Of a stretch of DNA of 39,460 nt, positions 25,182 to 34,015 are shown piece by piece. The DNA comes from Desulfobacteraceae bacterium. GTDB lineage: Bacteria > Desulfobacterota > Desulfobacteria > Desulfobacterales > Desulfobacteraceae. The DNA is taken from NCBI GenBank assembly GCA_016743945.1, contig JADGFI010000015.1, positions 75,485 to 114,944 on the forward strand, in the 5' to 3' direction. The translations under genes were made by a program, and so were the position numbers. The notes beneath the pieces are model-generated. The model ran no database searches. It saw only the letters and a program-made list of their open reading frames with translations, and was not told the DNA's origin. Numbering within the stretch: the first letter of the stretch is position 1; each line of letters opens with the position of its first letter.

Positions 25182-28100
25182 TCAAGGGGGTATCTTTTTT
25201 TTCTTCTTTTGACATGAACAAGTCCTTGAGATCTTCAAGTATCATATAAAGACAAGGCACCATAATCAGCGTGATAAAGGTGGCGAATAAAATGCCGAAT
25301 CCCAGGGAAATTGCCATGGGAATCAAAAATCTCGCCTGACGGGAGGTTTCCATGATAATCGGGGCAAGCCCGCCACAGGTCGTCAATGTGGTCAGCAAAA
25401 TAGGCCTGAACCGCTGGATCCCGGCCGCATGAACCGCATATAGAACAGGGACCCCCTCGCGATAACGGCGGTTGGCAAAATCAATTAATACCAACGAATC
25501 ATTCACCACCACCCCGGACATGGCCACCAGACCGAACAGACTCATGACAGACAGGGAGTAGCCCATGATCACATGGCCCACAATGGCACCGATCATTCCA
25601 AAGGGAATGCAGAACATGATAATAAGCGGCTGCAGATAGCTTTTGAACGGAATGGCCAAAAGACCGAAAATGCAGAACATGGCCAGCCCAAGTCCCTTTA
25701 AAAGCGCCGTGATACTTTCCTTTATATCTGCCTGACGCCCCTTGAAATCATAGGACAGGCCGGGATATTTACCCAACAGGTCCGGCAAAATTGTAAGTTT
25801 TATATCCTTTACGATATTTTCCGCCTGGGGGGGTGGCCGGACATTGGCGGTAACCGAGATTTCACGTCTTCCATTTGTCCTCTTTATCGATGTGTAGGCC
25901 CTGCCTATAATCGTTTCCACAGCGTCCCGGAGCAAAATTTCCCCATTGGGTGCCAACAGCACCAGGTCTTCAAAGGTGGATTCCGACATCCTTTCTCGTT
26001 CCGGCAGCCGGACCCGGACCGTGACCTCGCTTCTCCCCCTCTGATTTTTTACGGCAGCTACACCCTGGAATGCATGACGGACCTGGTTGGCCACTTCCCT
26101 GGAGGTCAACCCCATCCGCTTTCCGGCAGAACTTAGGGTGATATCAAATTGTTTTTTCCCCTTGGCAGACCCGTCATCTATATCATGGACAATGGGGTAC
26201 CCTGAAAGGCTTTGGGCCAGATCCTCCCCTGCCCTGTCCAGCATGGCAATGTCCCTGTGACTCAGGCTCACCGTCAGGTTTTTACCCGATCCGGGACCGC
26301 CCCGGTTGGACTCAAAGGTGATGGTTTCAATTCCCGGGATAACGCCGGTTTTGTCCCGCCAGAGATGGGTCACTTCAGAGGTGCTTAACGGCCGGACATC
26401 CGGGTCTGTCAGATAGAGTCTGACCTGGACCTGGTGATCGCGAACCTGGGAAAAGATACCGGTGGAAAGGGTTTGCTTTCCATTTTTTTCGACCACCTTA
26501 CGGGCGTTTTCCACCAGACGCTGTTCAACCTTTTTCAAAGTTGCAGCGGGTGTTCCATAGGGTAAAAACGCTTCACAGAAGGCATAATCGGATTCCACCT
26601 TGGGAAACATGACCATCCCCATCCGGCCGGAGGAAATAAAACCGGCAGTGGCCATGAGCAGAGCGATACCAAAGGCAATGACCGTATATCGATATTTCAG
26701 AGTCCAGAACAAAAACCCGCCATAACAGCGTTTAACCGTTTTTTCAAAAGACAGACTGAATTTTTCCTGCCAGCGTTCAAGATAGTTCAAAGGAAAAAAC
26801 AAGGGACGCCGATTTCCGTGACTCAAATGGGCCGGTAAAATAAAAAGGCTCTCAATCAGGGAAACACCGAACACTGCAATCACCACAAACGGCATGGTTT
26901 TAAATATTTTTCCCATAAACCCGGGAATAAACATGAGGGGCACAAACGCCACCATGTTGGTAATCACGGAAAAGATAACGGGCATGGCAATGCTTTTGGT
27001 GCCCTTGACTGCAGCTTCCAGCAGGGGCAGTCCCTGGCGCCGGCAAAAATAGATATTCTCCCCCACCACCACGGCGTCATCCACAACGATCCCCAGGGTA
27101 ACGATAAAGGCAAACATGCTGATCATATTAATGGAAAAGGTTGTGGGCGCCAAAAAAAGGAATGATCCCAAAAAAGAGATGGGAATCCCGAGGCTGACCC
27201 AGAATGCAAGCCGGATTTCAAGAAAGAGTGCCAGGAAAAAAAAGACCAGTCCAAGCCCGAGATATGCATTTCGAAGCAACAGATCCGCTCTCTGTCCAAA
27301 TATCTTGGACATATCCCTTAACACCGTCAGGCTGACCCCGTCGGGCAGGGAGTCATTGATACGGACGGCAACGGCTTTACCAGAAGCCGCCACCTGGGTC
27401 GGCGTCTGATCTCCGACCCTGTAGACTTCTATGATGACGGCCCTTTTTCCGTTGAAGGATGCCCAGTTATCGGTATCTTCAAATCCTTCTGCAACACTTG
27501 CAATATCTTCCAGGAGCACACTTGATCCGTCTTCCAGAGTAATGACGGGCAGCCGTGCATATTGTCTGGCATAATCCCTGCGATCCCTGACCCGCAAAAG
27601 GATATCCCCGCCCTTTGTTTTAATGCTGCCGCCACCAAGTTCAACCGATGCTCTGGTGATGGTCGATGCCACATCCTGGAGGGTAATGCCATAGCGCCTC
27701 AGGGTCTGTTTGGATATTTCGACCTGGATCTCCCGGTCCCTGACACCGTCAAGCTCCACCTGGGTAATCCCTTCATCCTTGAGCAGCTTATCTCGGATCT
27801 GGTCTGCCAGTGCCCGCAGGGTTGTTTCAGCTGCATCCCCATACAAAGCAAGCCTCAAAACCTCCCTTTTTCTGGCGGCAATGGAGACCTGGGGCTCTTC
27901 GGCTTCATCGGGAAAGGTCTGGATACGGTCAATCTCGCTTTTAATCTCCTGCCACAGGCGGTTTATATCTGTTCCTTCAAGGGCTTCGGCCATAATAAAA
28001 GCCCCCCCTTCACTGGCAGTGGCTGTAATCTCATCAATCCCTTCCACACCCTGGATCGCCTCTTCAATGGCCAGAAGAATACCATTTTCCACCTCTTCGG

Positions 28101-28329
28101 GACTTGCACCAGGATAGGCAACCGAAATACTCACACTGTCAAGGCTGAACTCCGGGAATACCTCTTGCTTGATGTTAAACCCCATGAAAAGCCCGCCAAT
28201 GAGCAGCACGGCCATCATCAGGTTGGCCGCAACCGTATTGCCTGCCATCCAGGCAATGGGTCCCTGGGCTTTGGGTTGACCCGTAAATTGATCCGTGTGA
28301 CCCGGGGCTTGATCTGTTCTCTGGGTCAT
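25162..28329 (-). CDS. RND efflux pump, inner-membrane subunit (AcrB/HAE family)
   Basis: A 1055-residue proton-driven efflux transporter. After a polar N-terminal tail the first membrane segment lies at about 30-52, two large periplasmic loops follow, and segments 2-6 begin near 355. GIVVDDAVVVGENI at 413-426 contains the paired Asp of the proton relay in segment 4. The second half repeats the plan with a GVVVNDSLVLIDFANRR motif. Length and layout are normal and complete. The first bases overlap the end of the fusion-protein gene (ATGA), showing translational coupling. With the fusion protein and outer-membrane factor it forms a full tripartite pump, probably for lipophilic or toxic compounds. 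The last bases recur as a displaced copy at 11182-11212. Confidence 0.95.
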   Translation of the reverse strand: MTQRTDQAPGHTDQFTGQPKAQGPIAWMAGNTVAANLMMAVLLIGGLFMGFNIKQEVFPEFSLDSVSISVAYPGASPEEVENGILLAIEEAIQGVEGIDEITATASEGGAFIMAEALEGTDINRLWQEIKSEIDRIQTFPDEAEEPQVSIAARKREVLRLALYGDAAETTLRALADQIRDKLLKDEGITQVELDGVRDREIQVEISKQTLRRYGITLQDVASTITRASVELGGGSIKTKGGDILLRVRDRRDYARQYARLPVITLEDGSSVLLEDIASVAEGFEDTDNWASFNGKRAVIIEVYRVGDQTPTQVAASGKAVAVRINDSLPDGVSLTVLRDMSKIFGQRADLLLRNAYLGLGLVFFFLALFLEIRLAFWVSLGIPISFLGSFLFLAPTTFSINMISMFAFIVTLGIVVDDAVVVGENIYFCRRQGLPLLEAAVKGTKSIAMPVIFSVITNMVAFVPLMFIPGFMGKIFKTMPFVVIAVFGVSLIESLFILPAHLSHGNRRPLFFPLNYLERWQEKFSLSFEKTVKRCYGGFLFWTLKYRYTVIAFGIALLMATAGFISSGRMGMVMFPKVESDYAFCEAFLPYGTPAATLKKVEQRLVENARKVVEKNGKQTLSTGIFSQVRDHQVQVRLYLTDPDVRPLSTSEVTHLWRDKTGVIPGIETITFESNRGGPGSGKNLTVSLSHRDIAMLDRAGEDLAQSLSGYPIVHDIDDGSAKGKKQFDITLSSAGKRMGLTSREVANQVRHAFQGVAAVKNQRGRSEVTVRVRLPERERMSESTFEDLVLLAPNGEILLRDAVETIIGRAYTSIKRTNGRREISVTANVRPPPQAENIVKDIKLTILPDLLGKYPGLSYDFKGRQADIKESITALLKGLGLAMFCIFGLLAIPFKSYLQPLIIMFCIPFGMIGAIVGHVIMGYSLSVMSLFGLVAMSGVVVNDSLVLIDFANRRYREGVPVLYAVHAAGIQRFRPILLTTLTTCGGLAPIIMETSRQARFLIPMAISLGFGILFATFITLIMVPCLYMILEDLKDLFMSKEEKKDTPLMAKQEK

Positions 28330-29510
28330 GGGCGGTCTCCAGACATCAATTGCAAGGCCATCCCCTTTACCGGAGCCGACAGATCCGATGTGATCACCCT
28401 ATCCCCCGGCCTGATACCGGTTCGGACAAACACCCGCCCATCTTCCTTCCAGGCTAAACCCACCGCCTTAATCTCAAGAACGCCTGATTTATAAACCCAG
28501 ACCGTGTTCCCATCCCTTAGTATGGCCCGGGGGATGGAAAAGACATTTTCAAGCATTTCTCCTAAAATTTGAACATCCACATGATCATCCAGCAGCAATT
28601 GCGGATTATTTCCCTGTCGCTTTAATCCCAGGGGATCGACCACACAAATAATCACGCCTGCCATCCGGCTTTTGCTGGTCATTTTTCCGGTGGTCCGAAC
28701 CACCCTTCCCTGCCAGGGTTGTTCTGAATATTGAGAATGGATAAGCGCAGAGCTGCCGGCTGTTTCATCCACCGTAACTGCTGACAGACGGTCCGGTGGA
28801 ACCAGGGCTTCAACCCGATAGGTGTCTACTCCCACCAGGGTGGCTATCGTCCCCTGGGTTGTCACAAGAGACCCTAAATCAACTTGTTTTTCAAGAATAA
28901 GCGCATTGAAGGGGACCATGACCTTTGTCCGGGACAGGTTCAACTCTGCCTTTTCAAGATCAGCTCTGGCACTGTCGATTGCAGCTTTTGCCTGGACAAG
29001 CTGGGGTTTTCTAAGGGCAAGATCCGTTGCCGTGATCTCGCCTAAATCAGCCTGCTCGATCAATTTAAGTTCTTCTTTTGCAATCAACTGGCTGCCTTCT
29101 TCGATTGTCAGATCTGATAACGCCTTGTCAAGAGCGCTCCGGGCTTTCAAAACCTCTATTTTATAATCTGAGGTATCAAGGGTTAACAACCGCTCTCCTT
29201 TTTTCATAAGTCCCCCCAGGACAAATTTTGAGGAGATGGAGACCACTTCTCCTGATACCTTGGATTTCAGGAGAATCTGTGTGTCCGGTATCACCGTACC
29301 CATGACCTGAACCGAACTCTGATAATTACCCGGTTCCATGGAAATGGTTTCCACCACAACCGCCTGTTTTTTGGGCGGTTGCCGTTTCATCTTGGGTTCT
29401 TTAGACTTAAAATAATGCCATCCTGCTGCACCTGCCAGAATCAGGCAGACCGGCAAAACAATTTTTATCAGCAATCCGGCTGCACCCCCCCTCTTTTTAA
29501 CACCGCTCAT
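28326..29510 (-). CDS. RND efflux membrane fusion protein (periplasmic adaptor)
   Basis: A 394-residue adaptor with one N-terminal membrane anchor (IVLPVCLILAGAAGWHYF, about residues 17-34). Next come the lipoyl half-motif (GTVIPDTQILLKSKVSGEVV), a helical hairpin rich in Ala, Leu and Lys (about 130-200) and the second lipoyl half and beta-barrel (MVPFNALILEKQVDLGSLVT). It links the RND pump to the outer-membrane factor. It is encoded between the two, overlapping the pump gene by 4 bp and following the outer-membrane factor by 72 bp. That spacer carries a run of four 8-bp repeats. Confidence 0.93.
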   Translation of the reverse strand: MSGVKKRGGAAGLLIKIVLPVCLILAGAAGWHYFKSKEPKMKRQPPKKQAVVVETISMEPGNYQSSVQVMGTVIPDTQILLKSKVSGEVVSISSKFVLGGLMKKGERLLTLDTSDYKIEVLKARSALDKALSDLTIEEGSQLIAKEELKLIEQADLGEITATDLALRKPQLVQAKAAIDSARADLEKAELNLSRTKVMVPFNALILEKQVDLGSLVTTQGTIATLVGVDTYRVEALVPPDRLSAVTVDETAGSSALIHSQYSEQPWQGRVVRTTGKMTSKSRMAGVIICVVDPLGLKRQGNNPQLLLDDHVDVQILGEMLENVFSIPRAILRDGNTVWVYKSGVLEIKAVGLAWKEDGRVFVRTGIRPGDRVITSDLSAPVKGMALQLMSGDRP

Positions 29511-29524
29511 TTTATTTACCCCAC

Positions 29525-29556
29525 CTGTTCATCTATTTATCTGATCATCTGGTCAT
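29525..29556 (-). repeat. Four degenerate 8-bp tandem units upstream of the fusion-protein gene
   Basis: On the minus strand ATGACCAG, ATGATCAG, ATAAATAG and ATGAACAG follow one another without gaps, ending 14 bp before the true ATG (29510). The first two open ATG and close with TGA or TAA after two codons. Confidence 0.75.
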
Positions 29557-29582
29557 TTGCTCAAACCGGTTTAAGTCTCTCT

Positions 29583-30977
29583 TTATTTCATTTCAGGAGC
29601 AGGCGTCCACCCCAGGGCGCGATAAAGACCGATCCGCTCTTTGATATAACCGGCCCGTTCACCCACCAATTGTCTTTCCAATCTCTGAATACTGGTCCAG
29701 GCAACCAGATAGGACAGATACGTGCTTTGACCGTTCCGATACTGTAACATGGCATCCTTCAAGGTCAGTCTTGCCACAGTAAGTTCTTCCTCAAGCAGTC
29801 TGATATAATCTTTTTGTTTCTCAATGCTGACCAGACTGTCTTCAACCTCCTGGATCGCCTTGGCCACGGTCCGGGCATACAGGTTTATCTGCTCTTGGGC
29901 CACCGCCTTGACCCGCTCCACCTCAGCTTTTCGAAATCCGCCGTCAAAAATTGGCCCGGCAATGCTTCCGGCAAGGGTTGCAATCCAGTTATTAAACAAA
30001 AGGTCAAGGGTTCCACTTGAAAACAAGGCCTGGGCTGTCAAGCGAAAGGATGGCAAAAGATCTGCTTTAGCCGCTGTGATCTCCCACTGGGCTGAGGACA
30101 GCCGCATTTTGGCCGCCTGGATATCCGGCCTATTTGCCAAGAGATCAGATGGAATCCCAACCCTTGGAAGCGGTACAGGGTCAGGCAGTATTTTCGTGTT
30201 CATCTGGATCTGCTCTCCCCTGGTTTTACCGGACAGAAAGGCCAGGCTGTTCAATAAAAGTTGTTCCTGCTTTTCAAGCAAAGGCACCTGGGAACTTGCC
30301 GATGCCAGAACTTCCCGCTGCTGGGAAACATCCAGGGCATTCGCCTTGCCATGGGTAAACCTTAATTTCTGCAGTTCCAAAAGAATTTGGTTATTCTTAA
30401 TCTGATGATCTAAAATGCTCTTTTTATTCCGGGCGGCAATAATATCAATCCAGGTTTCGGAAACCTGTGCCGTCAGCTCAAGGGTGGAGGCCCTTAAATC
30501 CAGTTCAGCCGCCCTGAGAATTGACATGCGGGACTCTATTTGCGCTGCGGCTTCCCCCCAGACATCCACGGTATAAGCTCCGCTCAATGATCCATCCCAT
30601 GAATGGCTGCCATCATATGTGGAACCACCGGTGCTCTTTTTAATCTGTGTCCCTTTTTTCTGCCCGCCCAAGGAAAATCCCAAATCCGGAAACAGGGCTG
30701 CATTTTCCTTTGACACATTGGCTTTTGCCTGGGAAATCTTTGCTTTAAAAGAATTTAAGTCAAAATTATTATCCAATGCATCCCTGATGAGTCCATTGAG
30801 TTCATCACTGTCAAAGGAATGCCACCAGGTCTCAACAAGCTTGCGGCCCTTTGTATCCGTGGAAAAACTGCCGGGGATCGTCAAGGGAAGGGGCAGGTCC
30901 GCGGCCGGTTCAAAGCTTTTACAACCGGTAAAAAACACCATACTTGTCAGCAGTATCAAAAAAAAATATTTTCTCAT
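29583..30977 (-). CDS. Outer-membrane factor of RND pump (TolC/NodT-like lipoprotein)
   Basis: A 464-residue outer-membrane channel protein. The start MRKYFFLILLTSMVFFTGC is a lipoprotein signal peptide with the lipobox FTGC, so Cys19 is the lipidated residue. Two OEP repeats follow, with long helices (SFKAKISQAKANVSKENAAL; later AVAQEQINLYARTVAKAIQE) and conserved RPDIQAAKMRLSSAQWEI. It forms the exit channel of the pump and is the first gene of the operon outer factor, adaptor, pump. Only a weak ribosome site (GTGGA) precedes ATG 30977; a short ATG frame ends in the overlapping ATGA, which may aid initiation. Confidence 0.93.
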   Translation of the reverse strand: MRKYFFLILLTSMVFFTGCKSFEPAADLPLPLTIPGSFSTDTKGRKLVETWWHSFDSDELNGLIRDALDNNFDLNSFKAKISQAKANVSKENAALFPDLGFSLGGQKKGTQIKKSTGGSTYDGSHSWDGSLSGAYTVDVWGEAAAQIESRMSILRAAELDLRASTLELTAQVSETWIDIIAARNKKSILDHQIKNNQILLELQKLRFTHGKANALDVSQQREVLASASSQVPLLEKQEQLLLNSLAFLSGKTRGEQIQMNTKILPDPVPLPRVGIPSDLLANRPDIQAAKMRLSSAQWEITAAKADLLPSFRLTAQALFSSGTLDLLFNNWIATLAGSIAGPIFDGGFRKAEVERVKAVAQEQINLYARTVAKAIQEVEDSLVSIEKQKDYIRLLEEELTVARLTLKDAMLQYRNGQSTYLSYLVAWTSIQRLERQLVGERAGYIKERIGLYRALGWTPAPEMK

Positions 30978-31347
30978 TCATTTTTCCACATGGTTAAAAC
31001 CTTAAATTAATTCAGAAGTACAAATATAGCAATACTGTATCGAGAGATAAGCTGGGTTTTTCCCCCTGAAAACCATCCATGTGAGACCATCATGAACAGA
31101 TCTTCTCTTCTGTATTCATTATCAGCTTTTTACTTCATTTATTAATACCGGAACAAAGCAAAGCCTGTGCCAGCAAGAAATTCTCATCTCAATACATTGA
31201 AATTAAAATAGATCCTTAAAAACCTAGGACCAGGCCATGGATATTGGGTCGCCCATATTGGATACTTTTTATCCAATTAACTGTACCCTATGGATATAAA
31301 ATACCCAGTGACAGCGGATTTAAAAAAATAACGTGTTTACAATAAGA
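30978..31347. promoter_or_regulatory. Control region of the RND operon with a 21-bp inverted repeat
   Basis: A 370-bp gene-free spacer. ATTGGATA (31257-31264) and TATCCAAT (31270-31277) form a perfect 8-bp inverted repeat with 5 bp between. Nearby GGATATTGGG and TATGGATAT repeat its half-site. No T run follows, so it looks like an operator upstream of the RND operon. AAGTACAAATATAGCA at 31016-31031 matches 25021-25036 at the other end of the operon but for one base. Confidence 0.5.
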
Positions 31348-32520
31348 TCACCGATGGAAATCCGACCCTTGCATTGCCAGAAGAACACGGCCAAGTTTTG
31401 CTTGTTGACTCCTGGCGCTATTTTTACCAATTTGAGCCGATGATTTAAAATCATGGATCAAAATTCCAAAGGGAGCGGGCAGGATCAGATTTGTTTTTTT
31501 CACCAGGGAATCCAGTTCGGCCACATATTGGCCAACCAGATGTTTAAACCCCAAGAGAATCGATCCCGGGTCCGGACAAGCGGCCGGATCATCCACAGCC
31601 ATGGCGGCATGCCAGGACAAAAGATCTGCTGTCTCCAGCAAAGCTGCCAGCCCCCCAAGCTGTTCAATATCGTGCTCACTTGTTTTTTCCCCATTGTCCA
31701 TTTCCCGAGCCAGGGCCTCCAGAAGAAAGGCCATGGCCCCGGTAACAGGGCCGGTCATGGCGGCGTCTTCAACCTTTCTGAAGGGAAGCACCATATCCTT
31801 GTGTGCATGACCCAGCCTCCCAAGAAGGGCATTGTCCGGCACCCGGCATTCTTTCAGACAAATACTGCCATGGGGGGAGGGGTTAAAAAATGGAATCTCC
31901 ATGGGAGCCAGGACAGTGAGCCCTTTGCTGTCGTTTGGGACAAGAAAGGCGGAAAATTGTTTTTTCTCTCGTTCCACCCCGGTCACGGCAATGACAATAA
32001 AGGCCCGGGCAATGGGCCCGTTGGTAAGATAGGTTTTTTCGCCATTTAGGATATAACCGGTGTTTCTTTTTTGGGCCGTGGCCGCCATATGTTTAGGATG
32101 GGCCCCGGCCTTTGGTTCAGAAACGGCGAAACAGACCGTGGCATCCCCTGTGGCCATGGCCTTGCGCAGTTGCCCAAGCGCTTCTTGCCCACCCTTATTC
32201 TCCTCGTAAGAGGGCAGATAACGGGCCAGCAAATAACAGTCCACCAGATGGTGGACCATCCAGGACAGGGCCATGCCAAGGTTCCCCCCGCCAGATACCA
32301 ATGATCTTCCGGCCCGGGTAATTGCCAAGCAGGAATTGGCTTCCAGAGATGGGTCCTTAAACAGGGTTAGATTCAACAGGTTTTCCTCGCCCATTTGTTC
32401 CCAGAGAGCCTCGGGAAACAAGGTTTGCTCGCCCAGGCCGGGTAGAGTCCAAATATGGGCCCGGGCAAAATCGAAAAACAGGGCTTCAATGGATTTCACA
32501 GTCTCGATTGGAATTGTCAT
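31348..32520 (-). CDS. Divergent acyl-CoA dehydrogenase-family protein
   Basis: A 390-residue protein with the acyl-CoA dehydrogenase plan: helical N-terminal domain to about 120, then VCFAVSEPKAGAHPKHMAAT, a variant of the usual TEP-AGSD flavin motif, then YILNGEKTYLTNGPIARAFI, and a helical C-terminal domain. The usual C-terminal YEGT-type motif with the catalytic Glu is not visible; the end reads LPAPFGILIHDFKSS. It therefore may use another base or a different reaction. It is the last gene of the operon with MoxR and VWA genes, 32 bp after the VWA gene. FAD binding and family are likely; activity is uncertain. Confidence 0.82.
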   Translation of the reverse strand: MTIPIETVKSIEALFFDFARAHIWTLPGLGEQTLFPEALWEQMGEENLLNLTLFKDPSLEANSCLAITRAGRSLVSGGGNLGMALSWMVHHLVDCYLLARYLPSYEENKGGQEALGQLRKAMATGDATVCFAVSEPKAGAHPKHMAATAQKRNTGYILNGEKTYLTNGPIARAFIVIAVTGVEREKKQFSAFLVPNDSKGLTVLAPMEIPFFNPSPHGSICLKECRVPDNALLGRLGHAHKDMVLPFRKVEDAAMTGPVTGAMAFLLEALAREMDNGEKTSEHDIEQLGGLAALLETADLLSWHAAMAVDDPAACPDPGSILLGFKHLVGQYVAELDSLVKKTNLILPAPFGILIHDFKSSAQIGKNSARSQQAKLGRVLLAMQGSDFHR

Positions 32521-32552
32521 GTTTTCTTCCCCCTTGGTTTCCCGGATGAAGC

Positions 32553-34004
32553 CTAAAGGACCAGGGCTTCAATAAAATCGATGAGCTGGTTTAAGTTACC
32601 GCAGGCCCTGGCCTCGTTGCAATGATCCTGGTAGCGCATCATTTCACTGTCCCCGGTTCCCCAGAATTTTTTTTGTTCAGGATTGAGCCAGATCAGTCGG
32701 CGGCAGCGATCCCGCATATTTTCCAGCAAGGGTTCTCTCGGATTCAGATAATTGGAACGCGCATCCCCGATAATAATAAGGGTGGTCTTTTTATCCAGTT
32801 CCCTGAAATGATCATCCCGGAACTGCTGAAACGCCATGCCGTAATCGGTCCTGGCATTGTAATTGACCCGGGGATCATTTAAAATATTTTTGATGGCCTC
32901 ATTGGGTTCATTGGAATAAAAAAAAGAAGTCACATCCGTTGGCCGTTCAATGAACACATAGCTTTTTACCCGGCTAAAGCAGGTCTGGAGGGAATATAAA
33001 ATATTGAGCATGAACCTTGCTGTAGACCAGACAGACCCGGAAACATCACAAAGGATCACAATTTTTCCCTTGCGAGGGGGCCGGGCCTTGTGCACGATTT
33101 CAACGGGCACCCCCAGGTATTTGACGGATCTTTGAATGGTTTTTTTCACGTCCACCATGCCCCGGCTGGCAGCAGAAAACCGTCGGGAGGTGATCTCTTC
33201 CAATTTTCTGACCAATCGATCGATAATCTGTTTAACTGCCTGGGTTTCCCCTGGGGTCAGGTTGGCAAAGGGAATCTCTCCTACATTTTTATAGTGCAAC
33301 TCCCGGGCTCCTGTTTCCTTTAACCCGGCATTGTCCAGCCGTGGCTCTGTGTTCAAAAAATCAAGGGCCTTGTTCAATTGGCTAGTCACTCTTTTTTTTA
33401 GCCCGGTAACATCTGATTGTGCCCAGGGCTCAATAAAGGCATCGTGGGTCCCCAGAAACTGCACCATCTTTGATTTTAAACGGTTGATCCTAAGCATTAT
33501 TTCAAGGCGGCTGGAAAGCTGGCCCAGGTTTGATTTAAAGAATTGGCTTGTCTGCTCGTCTCGATTTTGTATTTTCTGGACCTCCTGAATAAAGGCCAAA
33601 GGATTGCCTGCCAGAAAATCCATCAACGCCTGGTCCAGTTCATTTTCCTTTATTTTATCAGGGTCTTCAGCCCCCTCCTGATCTGTCACCTGGCGGATAA
33701 GCTGTTCCATTTTATCGGATATAGCATCTGATAGCGCTGCCTTTTGGGTCTTCTCTTCGGGCAAGCCGTCTTCCAATGGGAAGCCTGACTGCAGCGCATG
33801 GAAGAAAAAATGGTAAAGTCGATCAAACTCCCCTTGTTCCCGGCGGCTTTTGGCAAAATTAGCCCCCAGCACCGTTTTGAACTGCCGCTCATCACAGGGG
33901 TCCACAATCTCCAATTGACCGAGACAATCCAGAACCTCGGCCGTGGAAATTCGCATATCAGCAGCCCGGCAGCAGGATACAAATTTTAAGATCACATTGA
34001 CCAT
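32553..34004 (-). CDS. VWA domain protein, CoxE type
   Basis: A 483-residue protein whose C-terminal half is a von Willebrand A domain. KIVILCDVSGSVWSTARFML has the MIDAS pattern Asp-x-Ser-x-Ser at 320-324, with the later Thr/Asp ligands around YNARTDYGMAF and TLIIIGDARSNY. The N-terminal 290 residues are helical and charged. CoxE-type proteins partner MoxR ATPases, as in maturation of the carbon monoxide dehydrogenase active site. It follows the MoxR gene by 11 bp. Here the client is not a molybdenum enzyme that I can see; the acyl-CoA dehydrogenase encoded next is the nearest candidate, which is inference. Confidence 0.9.
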   Translation of the reverse strand: MVNVILKFVSCCRAADMRISTAEVLDCLGQLEIVDPCDERQFKTVLGANFAKSRREQGEFDRLYHFFFHALQSGFPLEDGLPEEKTQKAALSDAISDKMEQLIRQVTDQEGAEDPDKIKENELDQALMDFLAGNPLAFIQEVQKIQNRDEQTSQFFKSNLGQLSSRLEIMLRINRLKSKMVQFLGTHDAFIEPWAQSDVTGLKKRVTSQLNKALDFLNTEPRLDNAGLKETGARELHYKNVGEIPFANLTPGETQAVKQIIDRLVRKLEEITSRRFSAASRGMVDVKKTIQRSVKYLGVPVEIVHKARPPRKGKIVILCDVSGSVWSTARFMLNILYSLQTCFSRVKSYVFIERPTDVTSFFYSNEPNEAIKNILNDPRVNYNARTDYGMAFQQFRDDHFRELDKKTTLIIIGDARSNYLNPREPLLENMRDRCRRLIWLNPEQKKFWGTGDSEMMRYQDHCNEARACGNLNQLIDFIEALVL

Positions 34005-34015
34005 AAACTAAAGGA

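Noticed and set aside
27562..28494. 310-residue open frame on the plus strand
   Set aside because: Antisense shadow across the RND pump and adaptor genes; no recognisable domain.
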